The notes below the pieces were generated by a model. That model ran no database searches, was not told the origin of the DNA, and saw nothing but the letters and a program-made list of their open reading frames with translations. A stretch of 51,082 nt of DNA, from positions 1-51,082 of the forward strand of contig CAJKHT010000009.1 of NCBI GenBank assembly GCA_905199755.1, written 5' to 3'. Positions 1-7,341 of this stretch are shown here, piece by piece. Within the stretch, counting starts at the first letter, position 1; each line of letters starts with the position of its first letter. Position numbers and translations under genes: made by a program. The DNA comes from an uncultured Eubacteriales bacterium (GTDB lineage Bacteria > Bacillota > Clostridia > UBA1381).

Positions 1-197
1 ACAACATGATGTCAATATGCTCTTTTTATTTTACCCCAACATTTATTATAGAACCTTAAAAATCTTAATACCACTAAAAGCCTTTATTTACGCCGTTTTT
101 ATCGTAGTTAGAAGTGGTCAAAAGCAAAGAAATGTATGTAACTCATACTTTATTCCTACACCACTTCTACACACGATACTCCTACACAATTTACGCT

Positions 198-995
198 CTA
201 TTTTATTTTTTCTAATTCTTCTCTGAGCCAGTCAAACTCTCTATCGGTATATGTCTTTTCTGTAATGTCTGAAATTTTATGCCCAACGATATATTTGATA
301 GCATATTCGTCAACATTATATTTTTTAGCCATTGTTATAAAATGTTTACGGCAATCATGCGGACGATGTTCAGGATTAAGCCCTATCGCCTCTTTAATTT
401 TTGTAAATTCTTTGTGATAATAGCCGTATGTTAAACTTATATTTTTTCCTTTATTCGGATAAGAGAATAGAAATGGTGTATCATTAGCAATCGCTTTGTC
501 ATATCTTTTTTTGACGAGCGGTTGTATTTTTGTGTGAATTGGTATTACTCTATCTTTTCCCGAGTCCGTCTTCATACCGCCTTTGAATGTCCAATTCTCA
601 ATATTTATATTTTTTGTTTCAAGCAGACATAGTTCTTGCGGACGCCAACCGGAGTAACATTGAATAAGTATAAGATCAATGTAATCTTCTTTATCCAAAT
701 TGTCCCACAGCAGGTCCATTTCATAATCTGTAAATGATATGTGACCATTTTTAGGAGTTGTTATCTCTTTTAATGTTTCCTCGGACAAGTTAAAGGTTCT
801 TGAATAATTACGATCTACGAGTTCGTATTCAACAGCGTAATCAAGCATTAAATTGAATAATGTCTTAATTTTATTTTTCGTATATGCATTCGGATGTTGT
901 TCTTTAGACTTCGTTACCGTTGGAAAAGAAACACGAACCATTACATTTAAGGACGGCACGGAAATAACAATATAAGACTTATTGAAAACTTGCAC
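198..995 (-). CDS. tyrosine-type integrase, N-terminally truncated
   Basis: This is the catalytic part of a tyrosine site-specific recombinase, which joins mobile DNA through a phosphotyrosine intermediate. The signatures appear in order: GWRPQEL with the first Arg at residue 118, the H-x-x-R box in HDCRKHF (213-216), GH at 238-239, and the nucleophile Tyr249 in YTDREF. A core-binding helical stretch remains at about 27-65. The N-terminal arm-binding domain is missing: relatives usually run 350-400 residues and this has 265 at most. The first ~25 residues do not look like integrase and lie next to serine-recombinase debris, so the 5' end is probably a fusion joint. Activity is doubtful. It is likely the relic of an integrated element whose other genes lie outside the window or are lost. 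Confidence 0.75.
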   Translation of the reverse strand: MQVFNKSYIVISVPSLNVMVRVSFPTVTKSKEQHPNAYTKNKIKTLFNLMLDYAVEYELVDRNYSRTFNLSEETLKEITTPKNGHISFTDYEMDLLWDNLDKEDYIDLILIQCYSGWRPQELCLLETKNINIENWTFKGGMKTDSGKDRVIPIHTKIQPLVKKRYDKAIANDTPFLFSYPNKGKNISLTYGYYHKEFTKIKEAIGLNPEHRPHDCRKHFITMAKKYNVDEYAIKYIVGHKISDITEKTYTDREFDWLREELEKIK

Positions 996-1470
996 TCAAG
1001 ACTTCGGTTTTGGGTGCTTTTTTGCATTTGCAACACTCATCTGAATCACACAAAGGCAATTTTGATGTGATATTCCCGTTTTCTCCTGCTCCTAATATGT
1101 AACCGGTTGCCCGGAAGAAGTCGGTATAATCTTCTTTCGTGCAACCTTTAATAAAGATATGGCAGAAACGCTCATCGGTTTCATCAAAGATATAGATACA
1201 CTCCACAAAGGATTGTATAAGTGTTACCAGTACATCCGGCTGTGAGTCCTTTGCGTGTTTCCCGAAGGACAGCAGCCTTTCCTTTATTTCCTCAATATCA
1301 CGGACGGCATACATCTGACTTTGTTTGCTGTCCTCTAATTTACGGAGCAATTTTTCCGTTTCGAAAAGCTCCTCTGTTAGTCCCTTTACAGAAAATGAAA
1401 GAAAAGCTAAAAGATGTATAAAGAAAAGCCGACTATATGTATATGTATCGGAATTATGATGAAGCAACAC
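979..1470 (-). pseudogene. C-terminal remnant of a large serine recombinase
   Basis: The reading frame has the look of the extreme C-terminus of a large serine recombinase from a Clostridia mobile element. A charged helical stretch (about residues 30-75) is followed by a beta-strand region with LVTLIQSFVECIYIFDE and FIKGCTKEDYTDFF, and the frame ends in a CKCKK tail. The N-terminal resolvase domain with the catalytic Ser and the zinc-ribbon core are absent, and the first ~28 residues are unrelated hydrophobic sequence, so no functional start is credible. It abuts the truncated integrase, and the two together read as a scar of successive element insertion and loss. The family call rests on resemblance only. 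Confidence 0.5.
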
Positions 1471-1547
1471 TTACTTAGTATCTGACTTATAATGAATAAA
1501 AGCAGTTGACACGAAAAGGGAGAACAGTTAAAAAATCATATTATTTT

Positions 1548-1577
1548 AAGGCGGAGTAAAAAGCACTCCGCCTTTTT
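1548..1577 (+). terminator. rho-independent terminator
   Basis: A perfect 10-bp stem, AAGGCGGAGT paired with ACTCCGCCTT around a 7-nt loop, is followed by TTTA. It separates the recombinase debris from the redox operon and would stop rightward read-through into it. Confidence 0.8.
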
Positions 1578-1579
1578 AT

Positions 1580-1618
1580 GTGATAACATCACGGAAAGCG
1601 GTAAAGAAATTTGATAAC
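1580..1618 (+). promoter_or_regulatory. operator GTGATAACATCAC with promoter of the redox operon
   Basis: The 13-bp dyad GTGATAACATCAC at 1580-1592 recurs exactly at 3937-3949 before the thioredoxin gene. In both places a -10-like hexamer starts 33 nt after the first base of the dyad: GATAAC at 1613-1618 here, TATAAT at the second site. The dyad then centres near -39, about where Crp/Fnr class II activators bind. No good -35 is present, which fits an activator-dependent promoter. The Crp/Fnr regulator encoded at 6573-7229 is the obvious candidate. A second half-match, TTGATAACAT, lies at 1611-1620. Confidence 0.5.
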
Positions 1619-1652
1619 ATAACACTATAAGCTGATGAAAGGAATTCGATGC

Positions 1653-2318
1653 ATGGATTATATCATTACATTTTTAGAGGGGATGCTCTCCTTTATATCG
1701 CCCTGTATGCTACCTATGTTGCCTATTTACATTTCATATTTTGCAGGGCAAAGCAAAAACGATGGCGGCAGAAATACCAAGATGATATTTAAGGTTATTG
1801 CCTTTGTGGTGGGCTTTACAGTTGTATTCACGGCTCTCGGACTTTTTTCGGGAACACTTGGGAAACTGCTTTCCAAATATCAAATAATCGTAAATATAGT
1901 TTGCGGTGCAATTGTAATACTGTTCGGTCTTTCTTATTTGGGGGTTTTCCGCGTTCCGTTTTTCAAGGGAATGAACAAAGGTTATAAAGTAACCGGAATC
2001 GCATCGGCTTTTTTGTTTGGAGCAATTTATTCAATCAGTTTAACTCCTTGCATCGGAGCTTTTCTCGGTTCTGCTTTAATGTTGGCATCAAGTACAGGCG
2101 GAGCATTAAAGGGAGCGACATTATTGCTGACATATTCCTTGGGACTGGGCATTCCGTTTCTGTTTTCCGCAGTTCTGCTTGATAAGCTATCGGGTGCCTT
2201 TACCTTTATCAAAAAGCATTATAAGGTAATCAATTTGATAAGCGGTATCCTACTGATACTTGTCGGAGTTGCGATGGCGTTTGGTCTGTTAAATTCACTT
2301 TTGGCGATTACTATGTGA
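1653..2318 (+). CDS. ccdA: CcdA-type thiol-disulfide transporter
   Basis: This polytopic membrane protein of the CcdA/DsbD transmembrane family carries reducing equivalents from cytoplasmic thiols to thioredoxin-like proteins outside the membrane. It has about six hydrophobic segments. The two diagnostic Cys-Pro sites are present: SPCMLPMLP in the first segment and TPCIGAFLGS in the fourth. The length, 221 residues, is normal for short CcdA proteins. I prefer the ATG at 1653, since an AAGGA site lies about 10 nt upstream; the in-frame ATG at 1635 would place that site inside the coding region. It is the first gene of the operon and lies 9 nt before its likely partner, a membrane TlpA-like protein. 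With a ferredoxin-thioredoxin reductase gene next in line, its electrons could come from ferredoxin (inference). Confidence 0.88.
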   Translation: MDYIITFLEGMLSFISPCMLPMLPIYISYFAGQSKNDGGRNTKMIFKVIAFVVGFTVVFTALGLFSGTLGKLLSKYQIIVNIVCGAIVILFGLSYLGVFRVPFFKGMNKGYKVTGIASAFLFGAIYSISLTPCIGAFLGSALMLASSTGGALKGATLLLTYSLGLGIPFLFSAVLLDKLSGAFTFIKKHYKVINLISGILLILVGVAMAFGLLNSLLAITM

Positions 2319-2327
2319 GGTGAGAAG

Positions 2328-2894
2328 ATGAAAAACAAGGTATGGATAATAATTGCGGTCGCATTTGTTGCGATTATGATACTTGCGGCAGTGCTATATC
2401 CGAAGCTTTCGGAAAAGTATTCATCCGGCGGCGACAGTGAGCCAAGCAACGAAACTTCCGAAAATTTGGTAGAGGCGGATGATTTCACTGTTTATGATTC
2501 AGAAATGAACGCAGTAAAGCTGTCGGATAAGTTTGGCAAACCGATAGTTGTAAACTTTTGGGCATCTTGGTGCGGCCCGTGTAAATCCGAGCTTCCGGCA
2601 TTTGATGCGATGTACGAAAAATACAGTGATGAGGTTGTATTTATGATGATAAATCTCACCGACGGATATAACGAAACAGTAAACGGTGTCAAAGAATTCG
2701 TACTTGACGGCGGCTACAGCTTCCCCGTATATTACGACACCAAATATGACGCAGCTAACACCTACGGTATTTATTCAATCCCCGAAACGGTGTTTATCAA
2801 CGCCGATGGCTCGATTTACCATACACAGCTTGGTGCCATGAGCGAAAAGGTTTTTGAAAATTATATTAAGCAAATGGTAGGAGAAGAAAAATGA
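2328..2894 (+). CDS. membrane-anchored TlpA/ResA-like thioredoxin
   Basis: This is an extracytoplasmic thiol-disulfide oxidoreductase. Residues 4-24 form an uncleaved membrane anchor (no lipobox Cys). A Ser/Glu-rich linker of ~30 residues follows, then an AhpC/TSA-TlpA thioredoxin fold. The active site is WCGPC with Cys82 and Cys85, and the cis-Pro lies in SIPETVF near residue 153. The protein has 188 residues, typical of ResA-like proteins. A GGTGAG ribosome site precedes the ATG. The end overlaps the next start by 4 nt, so translation is coupled. Coupling with CcdA indicates that it reduces disulfides in surface or secreted proteins; the actual client is unknown. Confidence 0.88.
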   Translation: MKNKVWIIIAVAFVAIMILAAVLYPKLSEKYSSGGDSEPSNETSENLVEADDFTVYDSEMNAVKLSDKFGKPIVVNFWASWCGPCKSELPAFDAMYEKYSDEVVFMMINLTDGYNETVNGVKEFVLDGGYSFPVYYDTKYDAANTYGIYSIPETVFINADGSIYHTQLGAMSEKVFENYIKQMVGEEK

Positions 2895-3088
2895 AGATCA
2901 AATTAAATCCCGATACGGAAATTGTCAACACCATAAAAGAAGGACTGAAAAAGACGGGCGGTTACTGCCCTTGCCGCAGAGAAAAAACAGATGATACCAA
3001 ATGTATGTGCAAGGAATTCAAAGATCAGATCATCGATCCCAATTTCGAAGGCTTTTGCCACTGTATGCTCTACTACAAGGAAAAGTAA
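2891..3088 (+). CDS. ferredoxin-thioredoxin reductase catalytic-subunit protein
   Basis: This 65-residue protein matches the catalytic (beta) subunit of ferredoxin-thioredoxin reductase. That subunit passes electrons one at a time from ferredoxin to a disulfide through a [4Fe-4S] cluster next to a redox-active Cys pair. Three C-x-C motifs are visible: CPC at 26-28, CMC at 38-40 and CHC at 56-58, with the GFCHC context typical of the family. It is shorter than the ~110-residue plant subunit but resembles stand-alone bacterial and archaeal forms, and no variable subunit is encoded nearby. Its start overlaps the TlpA-like stop, and a ferredoxin follows. The operon therefore suggests reduction of thioredoxin or CcdA with ferredoxin as donor. 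Confidence 0.85.
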   Translation: MKIKLNPDTEIVNTIKEGLKKTGGYCPCRREKTDDTKCMCKEFKDQIIDPNFEGFCHCMLYYKEK

Positions 3089-3147
3089 TATCAGCATCAA
3101 ATACCGTAATAAAATATAATAAGCTAATTTTAATTGGAGGAATAAGG

Positions 3148-3351
3148 ATGGCGTCTAAACGATATTCGGTCGTAGATAAGTCAGTTTGCGTTGCCTGCGG
3201 TGCTTGTGAAAACATTTGCCCGTTAGGGGCAATAAAGGTACATAAAGGATGTTTTGCAAAGGTTGCGGAAGACAAATGCGTAGGATGCGGAAAATGCGAA
3301 AAGGTTTGCCCGGCAAACAGTATTACAATGGAAAGCAGGGTGAACATATGA
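3148..3351 (+). CDS. 2[4Fe-4S] ferredoxin
   Basis: This small bacterial ferredoxin (67 residues) has two classical cluster-binding motifs: CVACGACENICP at residues 14-25 and CVGCGKCEKVCP in the second half. It would act as a low-potential cytoplasmic electron carrier. The ATG at 3148 is chosen because GGAGG lies 7 nt upstream; longer in-frame starts run back through the preceding gene. Its stop overlaps the next ATG (ATGA), tying it to the NapH-like membrane Fe-S protein. With the preceding ferredoxin-thioredoxin reductase subunit, it is the natural electron donor within the operon (inference). Confidence 0.9.
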   Translation: MASKRYSVVDKSVCVACGACENICPLGAIKVHKGCFAKVAEDKCVGCGKCEKVCPANSITMESRVNI

Positions 3352-3938
3352 AAACAAAGAAAAAGCATTGGTATGACTATTTATGGATATGGTCCATCGT
3401 ATATTTTGCACTCGGTTTTTTCAATATTCTGTTTGCTTGGCTCGGTATGATTGATTTTCTGTTACCACTCATACTCGCTGCATTTGGCGGTAACAAGTTT
3501 TTCTGCAACCACCTTTGCGGCAAAGGGCAACTCTATTGTAAGCTGGGCGGAGATCTCAAATGCTCCCGAAACAAACCAACACCGAAATGGCTGGCATCCA
3601 AATGGTTTCGATATGGTTTTCTGATATTTTTCCTCGCCATGTTCGGCAATATGGTTTTTCAAACCTACCTTGTGGCAAGAGGTGCGGAAAATCTGCGCGA
3701 AGCAATCAAACTGTTTTGGACATTCCGTATTCCGTGGGGATGGACATATTCGGGAAGTATATTCCCTGATTGGGTGGCACAGTTCAGCTTCGGATTTTAC
3801 AGTTTAATGCTCACATCGCTTCTAATCGGTCTTATTGTTATGGTTTTCTTTAAGCCGAGAACATGGTGCGCTTTCTGTCCGATGGGAACGATGACACAGG
3901 CAATCTGCAAATTAAGGAACAGAAAAAGAGATAAGTGA
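3348..3938 (+). CDS. NapH-like polyferredoxin membrane protein
   Basis: This 196-residue membrane protein of the NapH/YccM/CcoG-like Fe-S group has about four membrane spans (near residues 10-30, 33-50, 85-105 and 145-170). Cys-rich cytoplasmic stretches include FCNHLCGKGQLYC with a further Cys downstream, and WCAFCPMGTMTQAIC near the C-terminus. Such proteins move electrons between ferredoxin-type carriers and membrane partners. It lacks a full pair of classical ferredoxin motifs, so it is a short family member. Its start overlaps the ferredoxin stop by 4 nt. An electron-transfer role between ferredoxin and the membrane is likely, but the specific acceptor is not evident. Confidence 0.75.
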   Translation: MKTKKKHWYDYLWIWSIVYFALGFFNILFAWLGMIDFLLPLILAAFGGNKFFCNHLCGKGQLYCKLGGDLKCSRNKPTPKWLASKWFRYGFLIFFLAMFGNMVFQTYLVARGAENLREAIKLFWTFRIPWGWTYSGSIFPDWVAQFSFGFYSLMLTSLLIGLIVMVFFKPRTWCAFCPMGTMTQAICKLRNRKRDK

Positions 3939-3975
3939 TAACATCACAGAACTCCGATTTTAAATCGGATATAAT
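3937..3975 (+). promoter_or_regulatory. second GTGATAACATCAC operator and promoter for the thioredoxin part
   Basis: The dyad GTGATAACATCAC at 3937-3949 overlaps the stop region of the preceding gene. A perfect -10 TATAAT lies at 3970-3975 with no -35 match, giving the same geometry as at 1580-1618. Between them, TCCGATTT and AAATCGGA form another 8-bp dyad (3953-3969). A Crp/Fnr-type activator bound at about -39 would explain the missing -35. Confidence 0.55.
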
Positions 3976-4007
3976 AAAGATACAACAAAGCAAAGGAGGA
4001 CACGAAA

Positions 4008-4313
4008 ATGTCTGTCATTAAAATTAATAAAGAAAATTTTGCAAGCGAAGTTTTGAATTCCGATAAACCTGTTCTTCTCGATTTCTATGCCGATTGGTGT
4101 GGCCCCTGCCGTATGGTAGGCCCGATTGTATCGGAAATAGCCGATGAGCGAAGCGATGTCAAAGTCGGTAAAATCAATGTTGATGAACAGCCGGAACTTG
4201 CGGCACAGTTTCAGGTAATGAGCATCCCGATGCTTGCTGTAATCAAAAACGGAAAGCTCGAGAATCAGGTCGTGGGCTACAGACCGAAAGAGCAAATTGA
4301 AGCAATGATGTAA
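4008..4313 (+). CDS. trxA: thioredoxin
   Basis: This cytoplasmic thioredoxin of 101 residues carries the canonical ADWCGPCR active site with Cys31 and Cys34, the buried Asp25 region (LLDFYADW) and the cis-Pro in MSIPMLAV. The length is normal. AAGGAGG lies about 8 nt before the ATG. A separate promoter precedes it, and an 8-residue-scale gap leads to a rhodanese gene, so it starts the second half of the redox operon. No thioredoxin reductase gene is in the window. The ferredoxin-thioredoxin reductase subunit encoded upstream could reduce it directly with ferredoxin electrons (inference). Confidence 0.93.
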   Translation: MSVIKINKENFASEVLNSDKPVLLDFYADWCGPCRMVGPIVSEIADERSDVKVGKINVDEQPELAAQFQVMSIPMLAVIKNGKLENQVVGYRPKEQIEAMM

Positions 4314-4323
4314 GGAGAAAAAG

Positions 4324-4647
4324 ATGGAACTGTTTAATTTCTTCCGCAACACCGCCGACATCAACACCGGTGTTGCAGAATACGAAACAAACGACGGTGC
4401 TGTATTGCTTGATGTTAGGACGGCAGAGGAATACCGTGACGGGCACATTGACGGAAGCGTCAACATACCTCTTGATAGAATTTCTTCCGTTGAAAATACC
4501 GTCAAAGACAAAAGCACACCGCTTTATGTGCATTGCTTAAGCGGCAGCAGAAGCGGACAAGCTGTATCCTATTTAAAGCAAATGGGCTATACAAACGCAA
4601 AAAATATCGGCGGCATCAGCAGCTACCGTGGAAAGGTGGTAAAATAA
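4324..4647 (+). CDS. single-domain rhodanese
   Basis: This 107-residue rhodanese-fold protein would carry sulfane sulfur as a persulfide on its active-site Cys. The active loop is HCLSGSRS with Cys71, preceded by the family marks LLDVRTAEEYRDGHI and GSVNIPL. The loop resembles thiosulfate:thiol sulfurtransferases (GlpE/PspE-like). It starts 10 nt after the thioredoxin stop and its own stop is immediately followed by the next ATG, so the three genes are co-translated. Thioredoxin can resolve rhodanese persulfides, and the next gene contains a second rhodanese domain, which points to sulfide/persulfide or CoA-persulfide chemistry. Confidence 0.88.
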   Translation: MELFNFFRNTADINTGVAEYETNDGAVLLDVRTAEEYRDGHIDGSVNIPLDRISSVENTVKDKSTPLYVHCLSGSRSGQAVSYLKQMGYTNAKNIGGISSYRGKVVK

Positions 4648-6339
4648 ATGAAGGTTGTTATTATAGGTGGTGTTGCAGGCGGCGCTACTGCGGCGGCGAG
4701 AATACGCAGGCTTGACGAACAAGCGGAAATCGTTGTTTTTGAGCGTTCAGGATTTATCTCATACGCTAACTGTGGTCTGCCGTACTATATCGGCGGCACC
4801 ATTGAAGATGAAAATGATCTAACCTTGCAGACGCCTGAAAGCTTTTGGAGACGTTTTAGAGTTAAGATGAATGTGCATCATGAAGTTACGGCACTTCATC
4901 CTGACAACAAAACCGTTACCGTAAAAAATCTTGAAAACGGTAAAATCCTTACCGAGAGTTATGAGAAGCTCGTTCTCTCACCCGGTGCTAAGCCGATCAA
5001 GCCAGGGTTTGACGGTATTGACAGCGATAAGATATTTACCCTGCGCACCGTTGAGGATACACTTAGGCTCAAGAAATATACGGATGAGCATCATCCAAAA
5101 TCGGCAGTTGTTGTCGGCGGAGGATTTATCGGAATCGAGGTTGCAGAAAACTTAAGTGATCTTGGAATAGATATAACTCTTGTAGAAGCCGCAGAGCAGC
5201 TTATGGCTCCCTTTGACAGGGATATGGCGTCGTTTATTCATGCTGAAATCCGTAAAAACGGTATCAATCTGATGCTTGATACTATGGTTGAGGGTTTTGC
5301 CGATGCCGATTGCGGTATTGATGTGAAGCTCAAAAACACGCCAACACTTCATACTGATATGGTTATAATGGCAATAGGCGTTGCTCCCGAATCCACACTT
5401 GCAAAAAATGCAGGACTTGAACTCGGCATAAAGAACAGTATTGTTGTCAATGACAAAATGGAAACCTCTGTTCCTGACATTTATGCGGTTGGAGATGCGG
5501 TGCAGATTAAAAACTTTGTAACTGATTCTGATGCACTAATCTCTCTTGCCGGCACAGCAAACAAGCAGGGCAGAATTGCCGCCGACAACATTTGCGGCGG
5601 TGACAACCATTACACAGGCGGTCAGGGCAGCTCGGTTATTAAAATATTTGATATGACAGCCGCTTCTACTGGTATTAACGAAAAAACCGCAAAGTCCCTT
5701 GGTATTGCTACAGACAAAGTCATTCTTTCACCGATGAGTCATGCAGGATATTATCCCGGCGGTAAAATGATGACTATGAAAGTGCTGTTTGAAAAAGAAA
5801 GCTACCGCATTTTAGGTGCACAAATTGTAGGCTTTGACGGTGTCGATAAGAGGATAGATGTACTTGCGACTGCTATCCGTGCCGGTATGAAAGCATACGA
5901 CCTTACAGAACTTGACCTTGCATACGCTCCGCCGTATTCCTCCGCAAAGGACCCTGTGAATATGGCTGGCTATATCATTGAAAACATGAAAAACGGCATT
6001 GTAAATCAGTGGTATTATGAGGAGGATGAAACACTTCCACGTGACGGCAGTGTTACGCTCCTTGATACACGCACACCAATGGAATACAGTATGGGTCATG
6101 CTGACGGCTTCATTAATATTCCTGTTGACGAACTGCGCGAACGCATAGGTGAGCTTGACAAGAGCAAGCCTGTGTATGTTATCTGCCAAAGCGGACTGAG
6201 AAGCTATATTGCAAGCAGAATTTTAATGGGCAACGATTTTGACGCCTATAATTTTGCAGGAGGCTTCCGATTTTATGATGCAGTCCGTAATGATAAAGCA
6301 TTAAATACAAAATCCACCATTTGCGGAATGGATGCTTGA
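4648..6339 (+). CDS. CoA-disulfide reductase with C-terminal rhodanese domain
   Basis: This 563-residue flavoprotein belongs to the CoADR-Rhd family, FAD- and NAD(P)H-dependent reductases acting on CoA disulfide, CoA persulfide or polysulfide. The FAD-binding GGVAGGATAAARIRR motif is at residues 7-21 and the single active-site Cys42 is in SYANCGLPYY. The NAD(P)H-binding GGGFIGIEVAENL is near 157-169 and the second FAD motif VGDA near 280. The dimerisation domain runs to about 450, and the C-terminal rhodanese holds Cys513 in ICQSGLRS. The length and order match complete CoADR-Rhd proteins. Working with the upstream rhodanese and thioredoxin, it likely keeps CoA and persulfide pools reduced. 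The exact physiological substrate cannot be fixed from sequence. Confidence 0.88.
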   Translation: MKVVIIGGVAGGATAAARIRRLDEQAEIVVFERSGFISYANCGLPYYIGGTIEDENDLTLQTPESFWRRFRVKMNVHHEVTALHPDNKTVTVKNLENGKILTESYEKLVLSPGAKPIKPGFDGIDSDKIFTLRTVEDTLRLKKYTDEHHPKSAVVVGGGFIGIEVAENLSDLGIDITLVEAAEQLMAPFDRDMASFIHAEIRKNGINLMLDTMVEGFADADCGIDVKLKNTPTLHTDMVIMAIGVAPESTLAKNAGLELGIKNSIVVNDKMETSVPDIYAVGDAVQIKNFVTDSDALISLAGTANKQGRIAADNICGGDNHYTGGQGSSVIKIFDMTAASTGINEKTAKSLGIATDKVILSPMSHAGYYPGGKMMTMKVLFEKESYRILGAQIVGFDGVDKRIDVLATAIRAGMKAYDLTELDLAYAPPYSSAKDPVNMAGYIIENMKNGIVNQWYYEEDETLPRDGSVTLLDTRTPMEYSMGHADGFINIPVDELRERIGELDKSKPVYVICQSGLRSYIASRILMGNDFDAYNFAGGFRFYDAVRNDKALNTKSTICGMDA

Positions 6340-6353
6340 AAGGAGGATGTAAG

Positions 6354-6509
6354 ATGAAGTATATTTGCGATGTTTGCGGATATGTCTACGACGAAGAATC
6401 GGGCGATCCCGATAACGGTATTGCACCCGGCACAAAATGGGAAGACCTTCCCGAGAATTATGAATGTCCCTTGTGCGGCATCGGCAAAGACCAATTCAGC
6501 AAAGAATAA
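6354..6509 (+). CDS. rubredoxin
   Basis: This is a 51-residue classical rubredoxin: a mononuclear Fe(Cys)4 electron carrier that serves oxygen- and superoxide-detoxifying enzymes in anaerobes. The ligands lie in CDVCGYVYD near the N-terminus and CPLCGIGKDQF near the C-terminus, with the conserved GIAPGTKWEDLPENYECP stretch between. The ATG at 6354 is preceded by AAAGGAGG at 7 nt; an upstream in-frame ATG would overlap the CoADR gene without need. It is the last gene of the operon and converges with the Crp/Fnr gene. Confidence 0.93.
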   Translation: MKYICDVCGYVYDEESGDPDNGIAPGTKWEDLPENYECPLCGIGKDQFSKE

Positions 6510-6533
6510 TGATTATGTAATAAAGGTAAAAGA

Positions 6534-6574
6534 GTTGAGAAGCTCTTTGGGAGAACTCAACGCTTTGTTTTATC
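6534..6574. terminator. imperfect hairpin between convergent genes
   Basis: GTTGAG (6534-6539) pairs with CTCAAC (6556-6561), with an inner CTC/GAG pair and small bulges. T-rich tails occur on both sides (TTTTATC rightward, TCTTTTACC leftward). It probably serves as a bidirectional terminator for the rubredoxin and crp-like genes. Confidence 0.45.
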
Positions 6575-7229
6575 AATCTATAATCTTTTCAAGTCCGTCT
6601 TTGTCTATAATCTCGATTGTTCCACGGGAGAGAGATATAAGCCCTTCGCTCACAAAATTCTTTAGCATTCGTGTTACCACTTCACGGGGATTACCCAAGT
6701 GATTGCCGATTGTTTCGTGGGTGATTTTAAGAATGTGAGTGCCTTCGATGTTTGCCTCATTCAAAAGAAAATCAGCAAGTCTTTTATCAAAGCTTTTCCA
6801 CATCACTTGGTCTATCAGCCACATTACATCTGAAAATCGACTTGCCATAACTTCGTTTGTGTAATTGGTAAGCGGTGCGGAAACATCCATAATGCTTTTG
6901 TAAACTTCTGACGGGATGACTAAAACTTTAGTTTCCTTTTCTGCGGTAACGGTAATATCAAACTGAATGCTGTTCATGATGCAGAATGCAGAGAAAAGGC
7001 AAATATCACGTTCAAAAAGGCGGTACATCGTAATTTCTCTGCCATCGTCGGATATGGTAAACGCACGAATCTGACCGGACAGTATGAGGATAAGTCCCGT
7101 GCAATCTTGCGAACCGTTATGCAAAAGCTCACCTTTACTGAATTTACGAACAAAAGCCGAGCTTGTAAGCGTGTCTTGCTGTGATTTCGTCAGTTTATCA
7201 AATACCGGTAAGTATGTTAAATAATTCAT
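6573..7229 (-). CDS. Crp/Fnr-family transcription regulator
   Basis: This 218-residue regulator has an N-terminal cyclic-nucleotide-binding-type barrel (about 10-115), a dimerisation helix (120-145) and a C-terminal winged helix. The recognition helix begins at GNPREVVTRMLKNF near 179-192. It lacks an N-terminal Fnr Cys cluster, but has Cys43, Cys77 and Cys83 (ICLFSAFC), which could sense redox state (inference). The ATG at 7229 is chosen because AAGGAGG lies 8 nt upstream; an earlier in-frame start would run through the promoter palindrome. The surrounding genes are all redox and oxygen-stress genes, and repeated GTGATAACATCAC dyads precede two of them, so it is the likely regulon controller. 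Confidence 0.85.
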   Translation of the reverse strand: MNYLTYLPVFDKLTKSQQDTLTSSAFVRKFSKGELLHNGSQDCTGLILILSGQIRAFTISDDGREITMYRLFERDICLFSAFCIMNSIQFDITVTAEKETKVLVIPSEVYKSIMDVSAPLTNYTNEVMASRFSDVMWLIDQVMWKSFDKRLADFLLNEANIEGTHILKITHETIGNHLGNPREVVTRMLKNFVSEGLISLSRGTIEIIDKDGLEKIID

Positions 7230-7257
7230 AAGCAGCGCCTCCTTTTTCAGCATTTTT

Positions 7258-7323
7258 AGTATAGCATAATTTCGGGCATATGTCAATAATTTTATTGACA
7301 TATGCCATAAACAGTGCTATACT
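7258..7323. promoter_or_regulatory. mirror-image divergent promoters sharing a 32-bp palindrome
   Basis: A palindrome at 7275-7306 has 14-bp arms (GGCATATGTCAATA and TATTGACATATGCC) and a 4-nt centre. Each arm contains a -35: TTGACA at 7295-7300 for the rightward DUF134 gene and its complement at 7281-7286 for the leftward crp-like gene. The -10 boxes are identical TATACT sequences at 7318-7323 (+) and 7258-7263 (-), each after a 17-bp spacer. One dimeric regulator at the centre could cover both -35 boxes at once. Confidence 0.85.
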
Positions 7324-7341
7324 GTATTACGAGGTGATAAA

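Noticed and set aside
4..226. Short plus-strand frame at the window start
   Set aside because: AT-rich, no ribosome site, no similarity; the region looks non-coding.
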